64,000 bases of DNA, from the NCBI RefSeq assembly GCF_947500125.1, contig NZ_CANMRA010000022.1:1-64000 (forward strand). Reading direction: 5' to 3'. Shown piece by piece: positions 1 through 8,260 of this stretch (positions within the stretch are counted from its first letter, which is position 1; every line of letters begins with the position of its first letter). The notes beneath the pieces are model-generated. The model was not told the DNA's origin. It saw nothing but the letters and a program-made list of their open reading frames with translations, and searched no databases. The translations under genes and the position numbers were made by a program. Origin of the DNA: an uncultured Kocuria sp. GTDB lineage: Bacteria; Actinomycetota; Actinomycetes; Actinomycetales; Micrococcaceae.

Positions 1-786
1 GTCGAGCCGGGCGAGGGTCCCGGCCACCGGGCGCGTGAGGTTCCCCGCCGTCTCCCGGGCGGCGGCCACGGCCGCGGCGACCGGCCGCGGCAGGCCCTCC
101 CGGCGGGCCCGCACGGCGGCGTGGACCACGAAGCCGTGGACGGCCGCCGCGGTCTGCGCCTCGGGGTGCCCGTGGGTGAGCGCGGCGCCGTTGATGGCCA
201 GCGGGGCGAGCGTGCGCCAGCCGACGTGGGGGAGGAGACCGAACGGGGCCGAGCGCTGCACCGCTCCGGCGCCCCCGGCGTCCGGCAGCACGGGACGCTC
301 GACCTCGCCCATCCGGCCGGACCGCAGCGCCTCCAGCACCGTCCCGTCGGGCGCCCGCACGGCGTGCAGGACCTCGTCCTCGTCGATCCGGCGGGGCAGG
401 GGCCGCGGCGCCTCGGCGGGGTGGGGCTCGTCCTGGGTGCGCAGCCAGCGCAGATAGGCCAGCCACAGGCACGCGGTCTCGTCGGCGGCCTGGCCCTGGT
501 TGGCCCACTCGACGACCTCCTGCAGGGCGTCCAGGGTGTAGAGGGTCAGCTGGGTGCCGCCGGAGACCTGCAGCGCCGCGGCCGGGCCGCCGGCGGTCCC
601 GGGGCCGCCGAGGGCGCCGGGGGTGTCCGCGCCGGTCCCCCCGGGACGGGGTTCACCGCCGGACGGCACGCGGGCGCCGAGCGCGTCCCCGAGGGCTCCG
701 CCCAGCAGGACGGCGCGCACGGAGTCGGCGTACTCGGGCCAGGCGGGGTCGAGGCCGGTGTCGGGGGACAGGAGGGGGGCGGGCAT
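1..786 (-). CDS. ADP-ribosylglycohydrolase family protein (cut by window edge)
   Basis: The minus frame is open from the ATG at 786 to position 1 (262 codons) and runs off the left edge, so the C-terminus is missing. The N-terminus has the family hallmark SVRAVLLGGALGDALG (about residues 17-32). It is followed by TQLTLYTLDALQEVVEWA, matching the T(D)DTQMT(L/R)-type metal-site segment of the DraG/ARH fold, although the aspartates usual before TQ are not evident. Family members remove ADP-ribose from modified residues or small molecules using two Mg ions. The remaining catalytic DD..D motif would lie outside the window, so activity cannot be judged. It is divergent from the aquaporin gene. The family call is fairly sure, the substrate unknown. 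Confidence 0.78.
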   Translation of the reverse strand, partial: MPAPLLSPDTGLDPAWPEYADSVRAVLLGGALGDALGARVPSGGEPRPGGTGADTPGALGGPGTAGGPAAALQVSGGTQLTLYTLDALQEVVEWANQGQAADETACLWLAYLRWLRTQDEPHPAEAPRPLPRRIDEDEVLHAVRAPDGTVLEALRSGRMGEVERPVLPDAGGAGAVQRSAPFGLLPHVGWRTLAPLAINGAALTHGHPEAQTAAAVHGFVVHAAVRARREGLPRPVAAAVAAARETAGNLTRPVAGTLARLD

Positions 787-928
787 GCGGTCAGTGTAGT
801 CGGCGGGCGACACGTCCCGGGCGGGTTCAACCGCCCTTCAGGCTGCTGTGGTTGCATGGCACGGGCGCCCGGCGCCAGCACCGGCACGGCACCCCCACCG
901 TGCGGTCCCGACCCCTGAGGAGAACTCC

Positions 929-1849
929 ATGAGTCACCACGTTCCCGGCACCACCGCGCGCCCCGGCGCCGACGGCGCCGACGGCGCCGTCCACGACGGC
1001 GCGCCCACCGCCCCCGGCACGGAGGGCCTCGCGGCACCCGTGCCCGTCGCGGCGCGGAAGGAGACCGCGCCCGCCGGTGCGCCGGCCGCCGTGTCCGCGC
1101 CTGCCCAGTGGGCCGCCGAGTTCGGCGGCACGGCGCTGCTGGTCTTCGCCGGGCTGGGCACGGGCATGTTCGCCACCGAGGTCATCGACTCCGCGCTCGG
1201 CTTCGGCCTCGGCCTGGTCGCAGCGATCGTCGCCTTCGGGCACGTCTCCGGAGGGCACTTCAACCCCGCGGTGACGCTCGCCGCGGTCGTGGCCGGGCGC
1301 ACCCCCGCCCGGTCGGCGATCGGCTACGTGGTGGCCCAGGTGCTCGGCGCGCTGGCCGCCGCGGGCGTGCTGTGGGCGGTGCTCGTCACGCTGCTCGACT
1401 CCTCGACCACGGCGCAGGTGCTCGGCGCCGTCTCCAACGGCTTCGGGGAGAACTCCACCTCCCAGGCAGGGTGGGCCACGGTGCTGCTCGTCGAGTTCGT
1501 GGCGACCGCCCTGTTCGCCCTCGTGGTGCTGGGCTCCACCGCGCCGCGGGCCAACGCGGTGCTCGCCCCCGTGGCCATCGGGGCCGCCCTCGCGGTCCTG
1601 CTCACCATCACCGCACCGTTCGACGGCGGATCGCTGAACCCTGCCCGCTCGACGGGCGCCGCCGTGGTCTCCGGCGCCACGCACCTCGCCCAGCTGTGGC
1701 TGTTCTGGGTCGCCCCGCTGCTCGGCGGTCTCGTCGCCGGTCTCGTCCACCGCTCGGTGGACCTGGCGCGCCCGCGCCGCGGCGCCGATGAGCCGGCCGC
1801 GACCGGGACGGCACCGGCCGCGTCGACTCCGTCGGACCGGGAGGGCTGA
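929..1849 (+). CDS. Aquaporin (MIP family) with N-terminal extension
   Basis: A 306-residue major intrinsic protein that should conduct water or small neutral solutes across the membrane. Both half-helix motifs are present: HFNPAVTLA (NPA at 112-114) and SLNPARSTG (NPA at 237-239, with the selectivity-filter Arg240). About six membrane segments lie between residues 62 and 275. The start at 929 follows AGGAGAA at 917-923 with good spacing; an upstream in-frame ATG at 848 has no ribosome-binding site. The first ~57 residues are a low-complexity Ala/Gly/Pro/Asp tail not found in AqpZ, and the C-terminus is also extended. It lies alone between divergent and downstream genes. AqpZ versus aquaglyceroporin is not resolved; the lack of a D after the second NPAR favours a water channel. 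Confidence 0.9.
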   Translation: MSHHVPGTTARPGADGADGAVHDGAPTAPGTEGLAAPVPVAARKETAPAGAPAAVSAPAQWAAEFGGTALLVFAGLGTGMFATEVIDSALGFGLGLVAAIVAFGHVSGGHFNPAVTLAAVVAGRTPARSAIGYVVAQVLGALAAAGVLWAVLVTLLDSSTTAQVLGAVSNGFGENSTSQAGWATVLLVEFVATALFALVVLGSTAPRANAVLAPVAIGAALAVLLTITAPFDGGSLNPARSTGAAVVSGATHLAQLWLFWVAPLLGGLVAGLVHRSVDLARPRRGADEPAATGTAPAASTPSDREG

Positions 1850-1985
1850 GCCGGCGGCCCCAGCCGTGTCCGGACGGGCCGCCGGCTCCGCCCACCGGCG
1901 GGGCCGACGCTTTCCGTCATCGTCCGCACGGCGCCGCTAGGCTGGTGCCTGCCCGGCCGCCGTCGGCAGGAAGCGGAGGAACCTC

Positions 1986-3293
1986 GTGAGCAGTGTGCGC
2001 GCCGCCGAACCCCTCGGGGGCTTCGGCACGGCCTCCCGCTCGCCCCTGGCCGACTCCCGGGAGCTCGCCGCCGTCAGCGGCGCCCTGTACCCCGTGCTCA
2101 CCCTGCTCGTGCGGCTGCCCCAGACCATGGTCCCGCTCGGCGTGCTGACCACGGTGGCGCTGATCTCCGGTTCCCCGGCCCTCGGCGCGTTCTGCGCCGC
2201 GGCCGTGACGCTCGGCTCGGCCCTGTGCGGGCTCGCCATGGGCGCGGCCGCCTCGTGGCGCCGGCGCCAGGTGGGCCTGGTGCTGCTGACCCTCGTCAAT
2301 CCGCTCGTGGTGTGGTGGCTCGTGCGCCGGCTGCCGGAGCTCGCCGCGGACAGCGACGCGGCCCCGGCCCAGCTGCTGCTCCCGTGCCTGCTCGCCGGGC
2401 TCGTGCTGCCGCAGATGGGCGTTGCGTGCCGGCTGCGCTGGTGGTCCCTGCTGTCCCGGGACTCCCGGGAGGACCTGTTCGACACCGCGCTGCGCCACGA
2501 GAGCGTCATGGACTCCCTGGGCACCGTCCTGGCCGCCGCGGTGACCGGCCTCGTGGCGGTGACCCTCGGGCCGGTCGCCGTGCTGGTGCTCGCGGCCACG
2601 CTCACGCTCGTGGGCACCACCGTGTTCCTGCTGCACTGCTCCGCGCGGCTGCCGCGGGGTCCGATCGGCTTCCTGCCGTCCGTCGCGGCCGCGCCGACCC
2701 GGGCGGCCCGCCGGCGGCGGCGCAGGGCGCGCCGGCTCCGCACGCTCCCCGTGCTGGGCATGGCCGCGCTGGGGGCCCTCGTGGGGTCGACCCTGGGCGC
2801 GGTCGTCGTCTTCGCGACCGCCGTGGACGCGGTGGTCTCGGTCAGCTGGCTGTACGCGGTCTCCGGGCTCACCTCGGCATTGGCGGCGGTGGCCGCGTCC
2901 GCCCGCAGCGAGGAGCTCCGGCTGTGGAACCGCTGGGTGGCGGCGGCCGCCGGGGCCGTGCTCGCGGCGATGCTCCTCACGATCCCCGACGACTCCGTGG
3001 GGATGGTCGTCGTGCTGGCGCTGGCCGGGCTGACCACCGGCCCGTGCCTGGTGGCGGTCTACGAGATCGCGCGGCTCGTGGCACCGACCTCCCGGGTCAC
3101 GGCCCTGACGACGGTCATGACCGCCATGATGAGCGTGGGGCTGACCGGGGGCCTCGCCCTGTCCGGGTGGTCGGGGGAGTCCTGGGGCTACCGGAGCGCG
3201 GCCCTCGTGCCCGTGATCTCGGCGGCGGCCCTGCTGGCCACCGCCCTGGCCTTCGTGCACCGCTGGCGGCGCAGCGACCCCCGCGACCTCTGA
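1986..3293 (+). CDS. MFS-like multi-pass membrane protein
   Basis: A 435-residue protein with about twelve hydrophobic segments in two halves, split by a strongly basic loop (residues 239-252, ARRRRRRARR), the layout of a major facilitator transporter. A short soluble N-terminus (about 25 residues) precedes the first segment. I see no clear MFS motif A and no substrate signature, so the solute is unknown; a drug or metabolite exporter is only a guess. The GTG start at 1986 is chosen for the GGAGGAAC ribosome site at 1976-1983. It ends just before a strong hairpin shared with the convergent MBL gene. Confidence 0.6.
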   Translation: MSSVRAAEPLGGFGTASRSPLADSRELAAVSGALYPVLTLLVRLPQTMVPLGVLTTVALISGSPALGAFCAAAVTLGSALCGLAMGAAASWRRRQVGLVLLTLVNPLVVWWLVRRLPELAADSDAAPAQLLLPCLLAGLVLPQMGVACRLRWWSLLSRDSREDLFDTALRHESVMDSLGTVLAAAVTGLVAVTLGPVAVLVLAATLTLVGTTVFLLHCSARLPRGPIGFLPSVAAAPTRAARRRRRRARRLRTLPVLGMAALGALVGSTLGAVVVFATAVDAVVSVSWLYAVSGLTSALAAVAASARSEELRLWNRWVAAAAGAVLAAMLLTIPDDSVGMVVVLALAGLTTGPCLVAVYEIARLVAPTSRVTALTTVMTAMMSVGLTGGLALSGWSGESWGYRSAALVPVISAAALLATALAFVHRWRRSDPRDL

Positions 3294-3307
3294 GCGGCCC
3301 CGCCGGG

Positions 3308-3336
3308 CACCCGCCGGGCCGGGGGCCCGGCGGGTG
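3308..3336. terminator. Bidirectional terminator hairpin
   Basis: Perfect 13-bp stem (3308-3320 with 3324-3336) and a 3-nt loop between the convergent MFS-like and MBL genes. There is no U-tract. It probably serves both strands. Confidence 0.75.
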
Positions 3337-3342
3337 GGGTGG

Positions 3343-4083
3343 TCAGTGGCCCCGGTCGATCCACTCCTGCAGGTGGGGGACCTCCGCGCCGATCGTGGTG
3401 GGGTCCCCGTGACCGGTGAGCACCTCCGCGGTGTCCGGCAGGGTGAGCAGCCGGTCCCGGATGGAGTCGACGATCGTGGGGAAGTCCGACCAGGACCGGC
3501 CGGTGGCCCCGGGCCCGCCCTGGAAGAGGGTGTCCCCGGAGAACAGCACCCCGCCCGTGCCCAGACCCGGCGCCCAGAAGCACACGGAACCGGGCGAGTG
3601 GCCCGGGGTGTGCAGCGCGGTCAGGGTGGTCCCGGCCACGGAGAACTCCTCGCCGTCGGCGATCCCGGCGTCGAAGGGCGTGGCCGGATAGACCTGCTCC
3701 CACAGCATGGTGTCGTCCGGGTGCAGGTGGATCCGCCCGCCCACCTGTCCGGACACCTCCTTGACGGACCGGATGTGGTCGTCGTGGGCGTGGGTGAGCA
3801 GGATGGCGGTCACCGTCCGCCCGGCGACGGCCTCCACCACCGCGGCGGGGTCGTGGGCCGGGTCGATGACGACGCACTCGTCGTCGTCGCCCACGATCCA
3901 CACGTTGTTGTCGACCTCCCAGGTCCCGCCGTCGAGGGAGAACGTCCCGGAGGTGACCAGCCGGTCGATGCGGGCCCGGCCGGCGCCGTCGGCGCGCCGC
4001 TCGGGGACCGCGCCGTGGTCCGCGGGGTGGGCCCGCTCCTGGTCGGGCAGGGGCTCGCCGTCGTGGCCGTCGACGGGGCTCAT
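3343..4083 (-). CDS. MBL-fold metallohydrolase beside mycothiol formaldehyde dehydrogenase
   Basis: A 246-residue metallo-beta-lactamase fold hydrolase, glyoxalase-II-like. The metal motif THAHDDHI (H98, H100, D102, H103) is intact. [13 protein letters not shown] and FSGDTLF supply the later histidine and aspartate ligands, and LTGHGDPT gives the last histidine. The first ~40 residues are polar and atypical. The start is set by an ATGA overlap with the upstream mscR stop (4080-4083), so the two are translationally coupled. This pairing with the mycothiol-dependent formaldehyde dehydrogenase is common in actinobacteria. A role in hydrolysing the S-formylmycothiol product, or a related thioester, is inferred from context only. 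Confidence 0.85.
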   Translation of the reverse strand: MSPVDGHDGEPLPDQERAHPADHGAVPERRADGAGRARIDRLVTSGTFSLDGGTWEVDNNVWIVGDDDECVVIDPAHDPAAVVEAVAGRTVTAILLTHAHDDHIRSVKEVSGQVGGRIHLHPDDTMLWEQVYPATPFDAGIADGEEFSVAGTTLTALHTPGHSPGSVCFWAPGLGTGGVLFSGDTLFQGGPGATGRSWSDFPTIVDSIRDRLLTLPDTAEVLTGHGDPTTIGAEVPHLQEWIDRGH

Positions 4084-5177
4084 CGGTCGATCTCCACGAC
4101 GGAGCGCAGCACCTTGCCGGCGGTCATCCGCTCGAACGCGGGCTCGACGTCCTCGATCCCGATCCGCTCGGTGACGAACCCGTCGAGGTCCAGCCGGCCG
4201 GCCCGGTACTGGTCCACGAGCATCGGGAAGTCCCGGGAGGGCAGGGTGTCGCCGTACCAGGCGGACTTGATGGCCCCGCCGCGGCCGAAGACCTGGTCCA
4301 GCGGGATCTCCCACGTGGTGCCCGGATCGGGCACGCCCACCAGGACCATCCGCCCGGCGAGGTCGCGGGCCTCGAAGGCCTGCTGGAAGGTCGCGGCGAT
4401 GCCCACAGCGTCGACCACGACGTCGGCGCCGTGCCCGCCCGTGAGCTCCTGGACGGCCGCGACGGGGTCCTGCTCCTTCGAGTTCACCGTGTGGGTGGCG
4501 CCGAACCGCTGCGCGGTGGCGAGCTTGTCGTCGTCGAGGTCCACGGCGATGATCGTCGTGGCCCCGGCCAGGGCGGCCCCGGCGACGGCGGCGGTGCCGA
4601 CCCCGCCGCAGCCGATCACGGCCACGGACTCCCCGCGCCGGACGTTCGCGGTGTTGAGGACGGCGCCGATGCCGGCCATCACCCCGCAGCCGAGCAGGCC
4701 CACGGCCGCGTACTGGTGGTCCTCGAGCTCGCCCTCGATCCTGGTGCACTGCCCGGCGGCCACCAGCGTCTTCTCGGCGAACGCGCCGATGCCCAGGGCG
4801 GGGGACAGCTCCGTGCCGTCGGCCAGCGTCATCTTCTGGGTGGCGTTGTGGGTGTCGAAGCAGTACCAGGGCTCGCCCCTGCGGCAGGCCCGGCACTCGC
4901 CGCACACCGCCCGCCAGTTGAGGATGACCTTGTCCCCGACGGCGATCTCGGTGACGCCCTCGCCGACCGCCGCGACCACGCCCGACGCCTCGTGGCCCAG
5001 CAGGTAGGGGTAGTCGTCGCCCACCGCACCCTGCTTGTAGTGCAGGTCGGTCTGGCAGACCCCGCAGGTGAGGACGTCCACGAGCGCCTCCCCGGGACCG
5101 GGGTCCGGGACGAGGATCGTCTCGAGGGTGGCTGGTGCGTTCTTCGCCGTGACGACGACGGCTCTGACCTCGTGCAT
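4080..5177 (-). CDS. mscR: S-(hydroxymethyl)mycothiol dehydrogenase
   Basis: A 365-residue zinc-dependent medium-chain dehydrogenase. The catalytic zinc site is CGVCQTD (C38/C41) with GHEASG (H62). The structural zinc cysteines are C92, C95, C98 and C106. A Rossmann GCGGVG motif binds NAD. The family oxidises the spontaneous formaldehyde-mycothiol adduct to S-formylmycothiol, the actinobacterial counterpart of glutathione-dependent formaldehyde detoxification. The start at 5177 has GGAAAGG about 7 nt upstream; the frame stays open to 5225 but without a ribosome site. It forms an operon with the MBL hydrolase. Another zinc alcohol dehydrogenase is possible, but the neighbour supports this call. 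Confidence 0.88.
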   Translation of the reverse strand: MHEVRAVVVTAKNAPATLETILVPDPGPGEALVDVLTCGVCQTDLHYKQGAVGDDYPYLLGHEASGVVAAVGEGVTEIAVGDKVILNWRAVCGECRACRRGEPWYCFDTHNATQKMTLADGTELSPALGIGAFAEKTLVAAGQCTRIEGELEDHQYAAVGLLGCGVMAGIGAVLNTANVRRGESVAVIGCGGVGTAAVAGAALAGATTIIAVDLDDDKLATAQRFGATHTVNSKEQDPVAAVQELTGGHGADVVVDAVGIAATFQQAFEARDLAGRMVLVGVPDPGTTWEIPLDQVFGRGGAIKSAWYGDTLPSRDFPMLVDQYRAGRLDLDGFVTERIGIEDVEPAFERMTAGKVLRSVVEIDR

Positions 5178-5271
5178 GAGTGGGACCTTTCCTTCGGACG
5201 ACGTGACGGTTCCGGTCCGGAACACCGCTCCCCAGTCTAGGGAAGGACACCGGGGGAGCGGTGGGACGCAG

Positions 5272-5312
5272 CGACGGCGTACCCGTGGATCAGCACCACG
5301 GGTACGCCGTCG
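5272..5312 (-). terminator. Strong hairpin between yihY and mscR
   Basis: Perfect 17-bp stem (5272-5288 with 5296-5312), 7-nt loop. It lies 118 bp past the yihY stop and upstream of mscR, so it most likely ends the yihY transcript. I see nothing else in 5178-5429 beyond the mscR ribosome site. Confidence 0.75.
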
Positions 5313-5429
5313 GGTTCACCGCCGGGTTCCAGCGGCTCCGGGCGCGCCCGCAACCCGGACCGAGGGGCGGTGCTCAGCCCTGCCGGCGACCGTGGGGGGA
5401 GACCCTGGCGGGGTTCTTCCAGGGTTCTT

Positions 5430-6560
5430 CTACGAGTTCTTGTCGGAGTTCTGGTCGGAGTTCTGGTCGGAGCCGTTGCCGGAGTCGTCGGAGGAGTAGT
5501 CGAGGTGCTCGTGCTCCAGGCGCAGCTTGCGGCCCCGGTCGACGAGCTTCTCCTCCTTCTTCTCCTTCTTGTCGACCTGCCGGGTGTCGCGCGGCGGGAG
5601 CTGGATGGTCTCCTCGGCCTTGATCCCGCCCTGCAGCTGGCGGCCGCGCTCCACCTCGGCGTCGATCTCCGCGCCCAGCAGCAGCACGTTGTTGATGATC
5701 CACAGCCCCAGCAGCAGGATGATGACGGAGCCGATGATGCCGTAGGTCGCGTTGTAGGAGGCGAAGTTGATCACGTACCACGTGAACGCCGCGGCCGCCA
5801 CGGCCGCCACGAGCAGGGCGACGATCGAGCCCATGCTGATCCAGCGGAACTTGGGCTGCTGCACGTTGGGCGTGAAGTAGTAGAGCACCGCGATGAGGAT
5901 GATCGCGAGGACCACGACGACCGGCCACTTGGCGATGTTCCAGACCGTCACGGCCGTGGTGCCGAGGCCCACGAGGTCGCCCACCCACTGGGCGATGCCG
6001 CCGGAGAGCAGCACCATGAGCATGATCAGGACCACGATGAGGACCAGCATGAGCGTCACGAGGATGTTCATCGGCCGCAGCTTCCAGACGGGCCGGCCCT
6101 CCTCGACCTCGTAGATGCGGTTCATGGCCCGGCCGAAGGCCCCCGTGTAGCCGGAGGCGGTCCACAGCGCGCCGAGCAGACCGGTGAACAGGGCGATTCC
6201 TGCACCGGTGCTGGTGGTGAGGTTGTTGATCGGGCCCTCGAGCAGGGTCACGAGCTCGGCCGGTGCGTACTGGGCGAGGAAGTCCGTGATCGCCTGCGTG
6301 GTGGCCTGTCCCTGGCCGAACACACCGAGCAGGGACACGATGGCCAGCAGCGCGGGGAAGAGGGAGAGCACCGCGAAGTACGTCAGCGACGCGGCGAGGT
6401 CGGTGCAGTCGTCCTTGGAGAACTCGGAGAGCGCGCGCTTGACGACGTAGCCCCACGAGGGCTTGCTCATCTCGGTGGGGCTGTCCGGCTTGCGGGAGTC
6501 CTCGGGGTCCGGTGCGGTGCGCTCCTTGGAGCGGCTGTCCTGGGTGGTGTCCTGGGCCAT
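5430..6560 (-). CDS. YihY/BrkB family inner membrane protein
   Basis: A 376-residue integral membrane protein of the YihY/virulence-factor-BrkB (formerly 'ribonuclease BN') family, now regarded as a putative transporter or envelope protein. After a ~45-residue charged N-terminus comes the conserved DDCTDLAASLTYFAVLSLFPALL region, then GASITALWTASG-like segments (LLGALWTASGYTGAF), with about six membrane spans to residue ~270. The cytosolic tail is rich in Lys/Glu and ends in an acidic Ser/Asp/Asn repeat encoded by a tandem DNA repeat. The start at 6560 is the first Met before the family region. Function is not established. Confidence 0.88.
   Translation of the reverse strand: MAQDTTQDSRSKERTAPDPEDSRKPDSPTEMSKPSWGYVVKRALSEFSKDDCTDLAASLTYFAVLSLFPALLAIVSLLGVFGQGQATTQAITDFLAQYAPAELVTLLEGPINNLTTSTGAGIALFTGLLGALWTASGYTGAFGRAMNRIYEVEEGRPVWKLRPMNILVTLMLVLIVVLIMLMVLLSGGIAQWVGDLVGLGTTAVTVWNIAKWPVVVVLAIILIAVLYYFTPNVQQPKFRWISMGSIVALLVAAVAAAAFTWYVINFASYNATYGIIGSVIILLLGLWIINNVLLLGAEIDAEVERGRQLQGGIKAEETIQLPPRDTRQVDKKEKKEEKLVDRGRKLRLEHEHLDYSSDDSGNGSDQNSDQNSDKNS
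5434..5469. repeat. 12-bp tandem repeat in the 3' end of yihY
   Basis: Three tandem copies of GAGTTCTGGTCG; the first (5434-5445) has one mismatch, the next two are identical. On the minus strand they encode the repeated SDQN/SDKN motif at the YihY C-terminus. Being a multiple of three, copy-number change would only lengthen the tail. Confidence 0.85.
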
Positions 6561-6642
6561 GCTGCGTCCTTCGCGGTCGGGGCGCCGGCTGCGGTGCGCG
6601 GACTCCGGCCGGCGGCGGGGCGTGTGGGGGATGTCTCGTGCA

Positions 6643-6677
6643 TCAGTGTACTGACGATCGCGCCGGTGGGCGACAAT
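6643..6677. promoter_or_regulatory. Divergent promoter region with palindrome
   Basis: A perfect inverted repeat TCAGT-GT-ACTGA (6643-6654) lies between divergent yihY and the transglutaminase gene. A plus-strand promoter TACTGA (6649-6654), 17 bp, GACAAT (6672-6677) fits. On the minus strand TACACT (revcomp of 6645-6650) could be a -10. The palindrome would overlap both. Assignments are by eye. Confidence 0.4.
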
Positions 6678-6731
6678 GGATCGGGCGGGCCACCGGTCCG
6701 CCCCGCAACCCACCACACCAGGAGGCCATCC

Positions 6732-7556
6732 GTGCCCACCACCCGGCGCACCGTCTCGGCGGAGGTCGACTTCGCGTCCGAGACCGACCACCTGGCGGTC
6801 CTCTCCGTCGCGGCCGCCCGCACCGGCGGCGGAAGCCGTCCCGGCGAGCGCCTGAGCCTGCGCGTCGACGGGGCGGAGGTGGAGCTGGAGGAGGCCGAGG
6901 ACCTGCACGGCACCCGGCTGCACCTGGCCCGCGTGCCGGGCGGCGCGCGGTGCACGGTGTCCTACGCGCTGGAGCTGGACGGCGCGGCGGGCCCCCCGCC
7001 GCCGGCGGAGAGCGTCGACTTCGTCCGCTACACCCGTCCGAGCCGGTTCTGCCCGTTCGACGAGATGGCCGGCACCGCGGACGCCCTCTTCCCCGGGGCG
7101 CGGGGCGGCGGCTACGCGACGCTCCAGCGGGTGCGGGACTGGGTGCACGAGCACCTGGACTACGTGGCCGGGTCCTCGACGGCCACCGACACCGCCGTGC
7201 ACACGTTCCTCACCCGGCGGGGCGTCTGCCGGGACTACGCGCACCTGCTCATCACCCTGCTGCGGGGCCTCGGGGTGCCGGCGCGGCTCGTGTCGGTCTA
7301 CGCGCCCGGGCTCTCGCCCATGGACTTCCACGCGGTGGTCGAGGCGTGGCACGACGGCGCCTGGTACGTCCTCGACGCCACCGGGCTCGCCCCGCGCACG
7401 GAGTTCGTGCGCATCGCCACGGGTGCGGACGCCGCCGAGACGGCGTTCCTGACCACCCTCGAGGGCGAGATCACGCTGGGGGAGATGCGGGTGTCCGCGG
7501 AGTCCTCCGCGCCCGGGCGCGAGGACCCGGAGGCCCGGGTCGTCCTCCCCCTGTAG
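6732..7556 (+). CDS. Transglutaminase-like cysteine protease-fold protein
   Basis: A 274-residue cytosolic protein with a transglutaminase-like core. The putative triad is complete: Cys166 in RRGVCRDYAHL, His200 in FHAVVEAW and Asp215 in VLDATGL. An N-terminal beta-rich domain (residues 1-100) precedes it, as in bacterial members of this superfamily; many are peptidases or of unknown activity rather than crosslinkers. The GTG start at 6732 follows AGGAGG at 6720-6725, 6 nt away. It is divergent from yihY and convergent with marR, with only 19 bp between stops. No partner is evident nearby. Confidence 0.85.
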   Translation: MPTTRRTVSAEVDFASETDHLAVLSVAAARTGGGSRPGERLSLRVDGAEVELEEAEDLHGTRLHLARVPGGARCTVSYALELDGAAGPPPPAESVDFVRYTRPSRFCPFDEMAGTADALFPGARGGGYATLQRVRDWVHEHLDYVAGSSTATDTAVHTFLTRRGVCRDYAHLLITLLRGLGVPARLVSVYAPGLSPMDFHAVVEAWHDGAWYVLDATGLAPRTEFVRIATGADAAETAFLTTLEGEITLGEMRVSAESSAPGREDPEARVVLPL

Positions 7557-7575
7557 GACGGCCAGGGGGCTCGAT

Positions 7576-8034
7576 TCACAGGTCGTTGACGGCTTCCCGC
7601 AGGCGGTCGGCGAGACGGGTGAGGATGCGCAGCTCCTCCGGGTCCAGTCCCGCGGACATCAGTTCGTGGACGTGCAGCCGGAACTGCTCGGCGATCTGCA
7701 CCTGTATCTGCCGGCCCCGGTCGGTCAGCCGGATCCGCAGCCCCCGCAGGTCCTGCGGGTCCTGCCAGCGGTGCACCAGTCCCTTGAGCTCGAGGCGTTC
7801 GAGCATCCGGCTGAGGCTGGACTGGGTGAGGAGCACGTACTCGTTGAGCTCGTTGAGGCGCATGCCGGCCTCGTCGGAGCGGGAGAGGTTGAACAGGACG
7901 TCGTACTCGCGGGCGGACAGCTCCGCGAACTCGGGTTGGCGCTGGAGGCGCCGCATGACCGTCACCTGGGCCCTGAAGAGGGCCTCCCAGGCGTCGGCGC
8001 TGTTCTGCACACGATCTGTTTCTCTGCGGGGCAC
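7576..8034 (-). CDS. MarR-family transcriptional regulator
   Basis: A 152-residue winged-helix regulator. The helix-turn-helix is in LNELNEYVLLTQSSLSRMLE (about residues 61-80), followed by the wing DPQDLRGLRIRLTDRG and a C-terminal dimerisation helix. The GTG start at 8034 has no clear ribosome site; a second GTG eight codons on is preceded by AGAGAA and is an alternative. It lies 226 bp downstream of, and on the same strand as, the RND exporter, so regulation of that exporter is a reasonable guess. An AT-rich imperfect palindrome between them is a candidate operator. Confidence 0.85.
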   Translation of the reverse strand: MPRRETDRVQNSADAWEALFRAQVTVMRRLQRQPEFAELSAREYDVLFNLSRSDEAGMRLNELNEYVLLTQSSLSRMLERLELKGLVHRWQDPQDLRGLRIRLTDRGRQIQVQIAEQFRLHVHELMSAGLDPEELRILTRLADRLREAVNDL

Positions 8035-8210
8035 ACGTTAATGCTACGACCCGGTTACATCGGCGTGCGGTGCCCGGGTGTCCCCCCTTTCGGGGGATGC
8101 TCCGTCCGGGCGCGCGGCGCCCCGCCCGCACGGCGTCCACGATTCCCGACGTGACCTGCGCAGATGATAGCTCCCGGGGCTCCTGCGCGCAGCAGGGCAC
8201 CACGCGCCCG

Positions 8211-8227
8211 GCTGTATTTTCTATAGC
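8211..8227. promoter_or_regulatory. AT-rich imperfect palindrome upstream of marR
   Basis: GCTGTA-N5-TATAGC (one mismatch between arms) stands out as AT-rich in GC-rich surroundings between the RND stop and marR start. It could be a MarR operator or the marR promoter (TTTGCTATAG on the minus strand). Confidence 0.35.
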
Positions 8228-8260
8228 AAACGTCCACGAAAGAGCGCACGGTGACGGGCG

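Noticed and set aside
5434-5469. Phase-variable repeat in yihY
   Set aside because: The unit is 12 bp, a multiple of three, so slippage would not shift frame; it only changes tail length.
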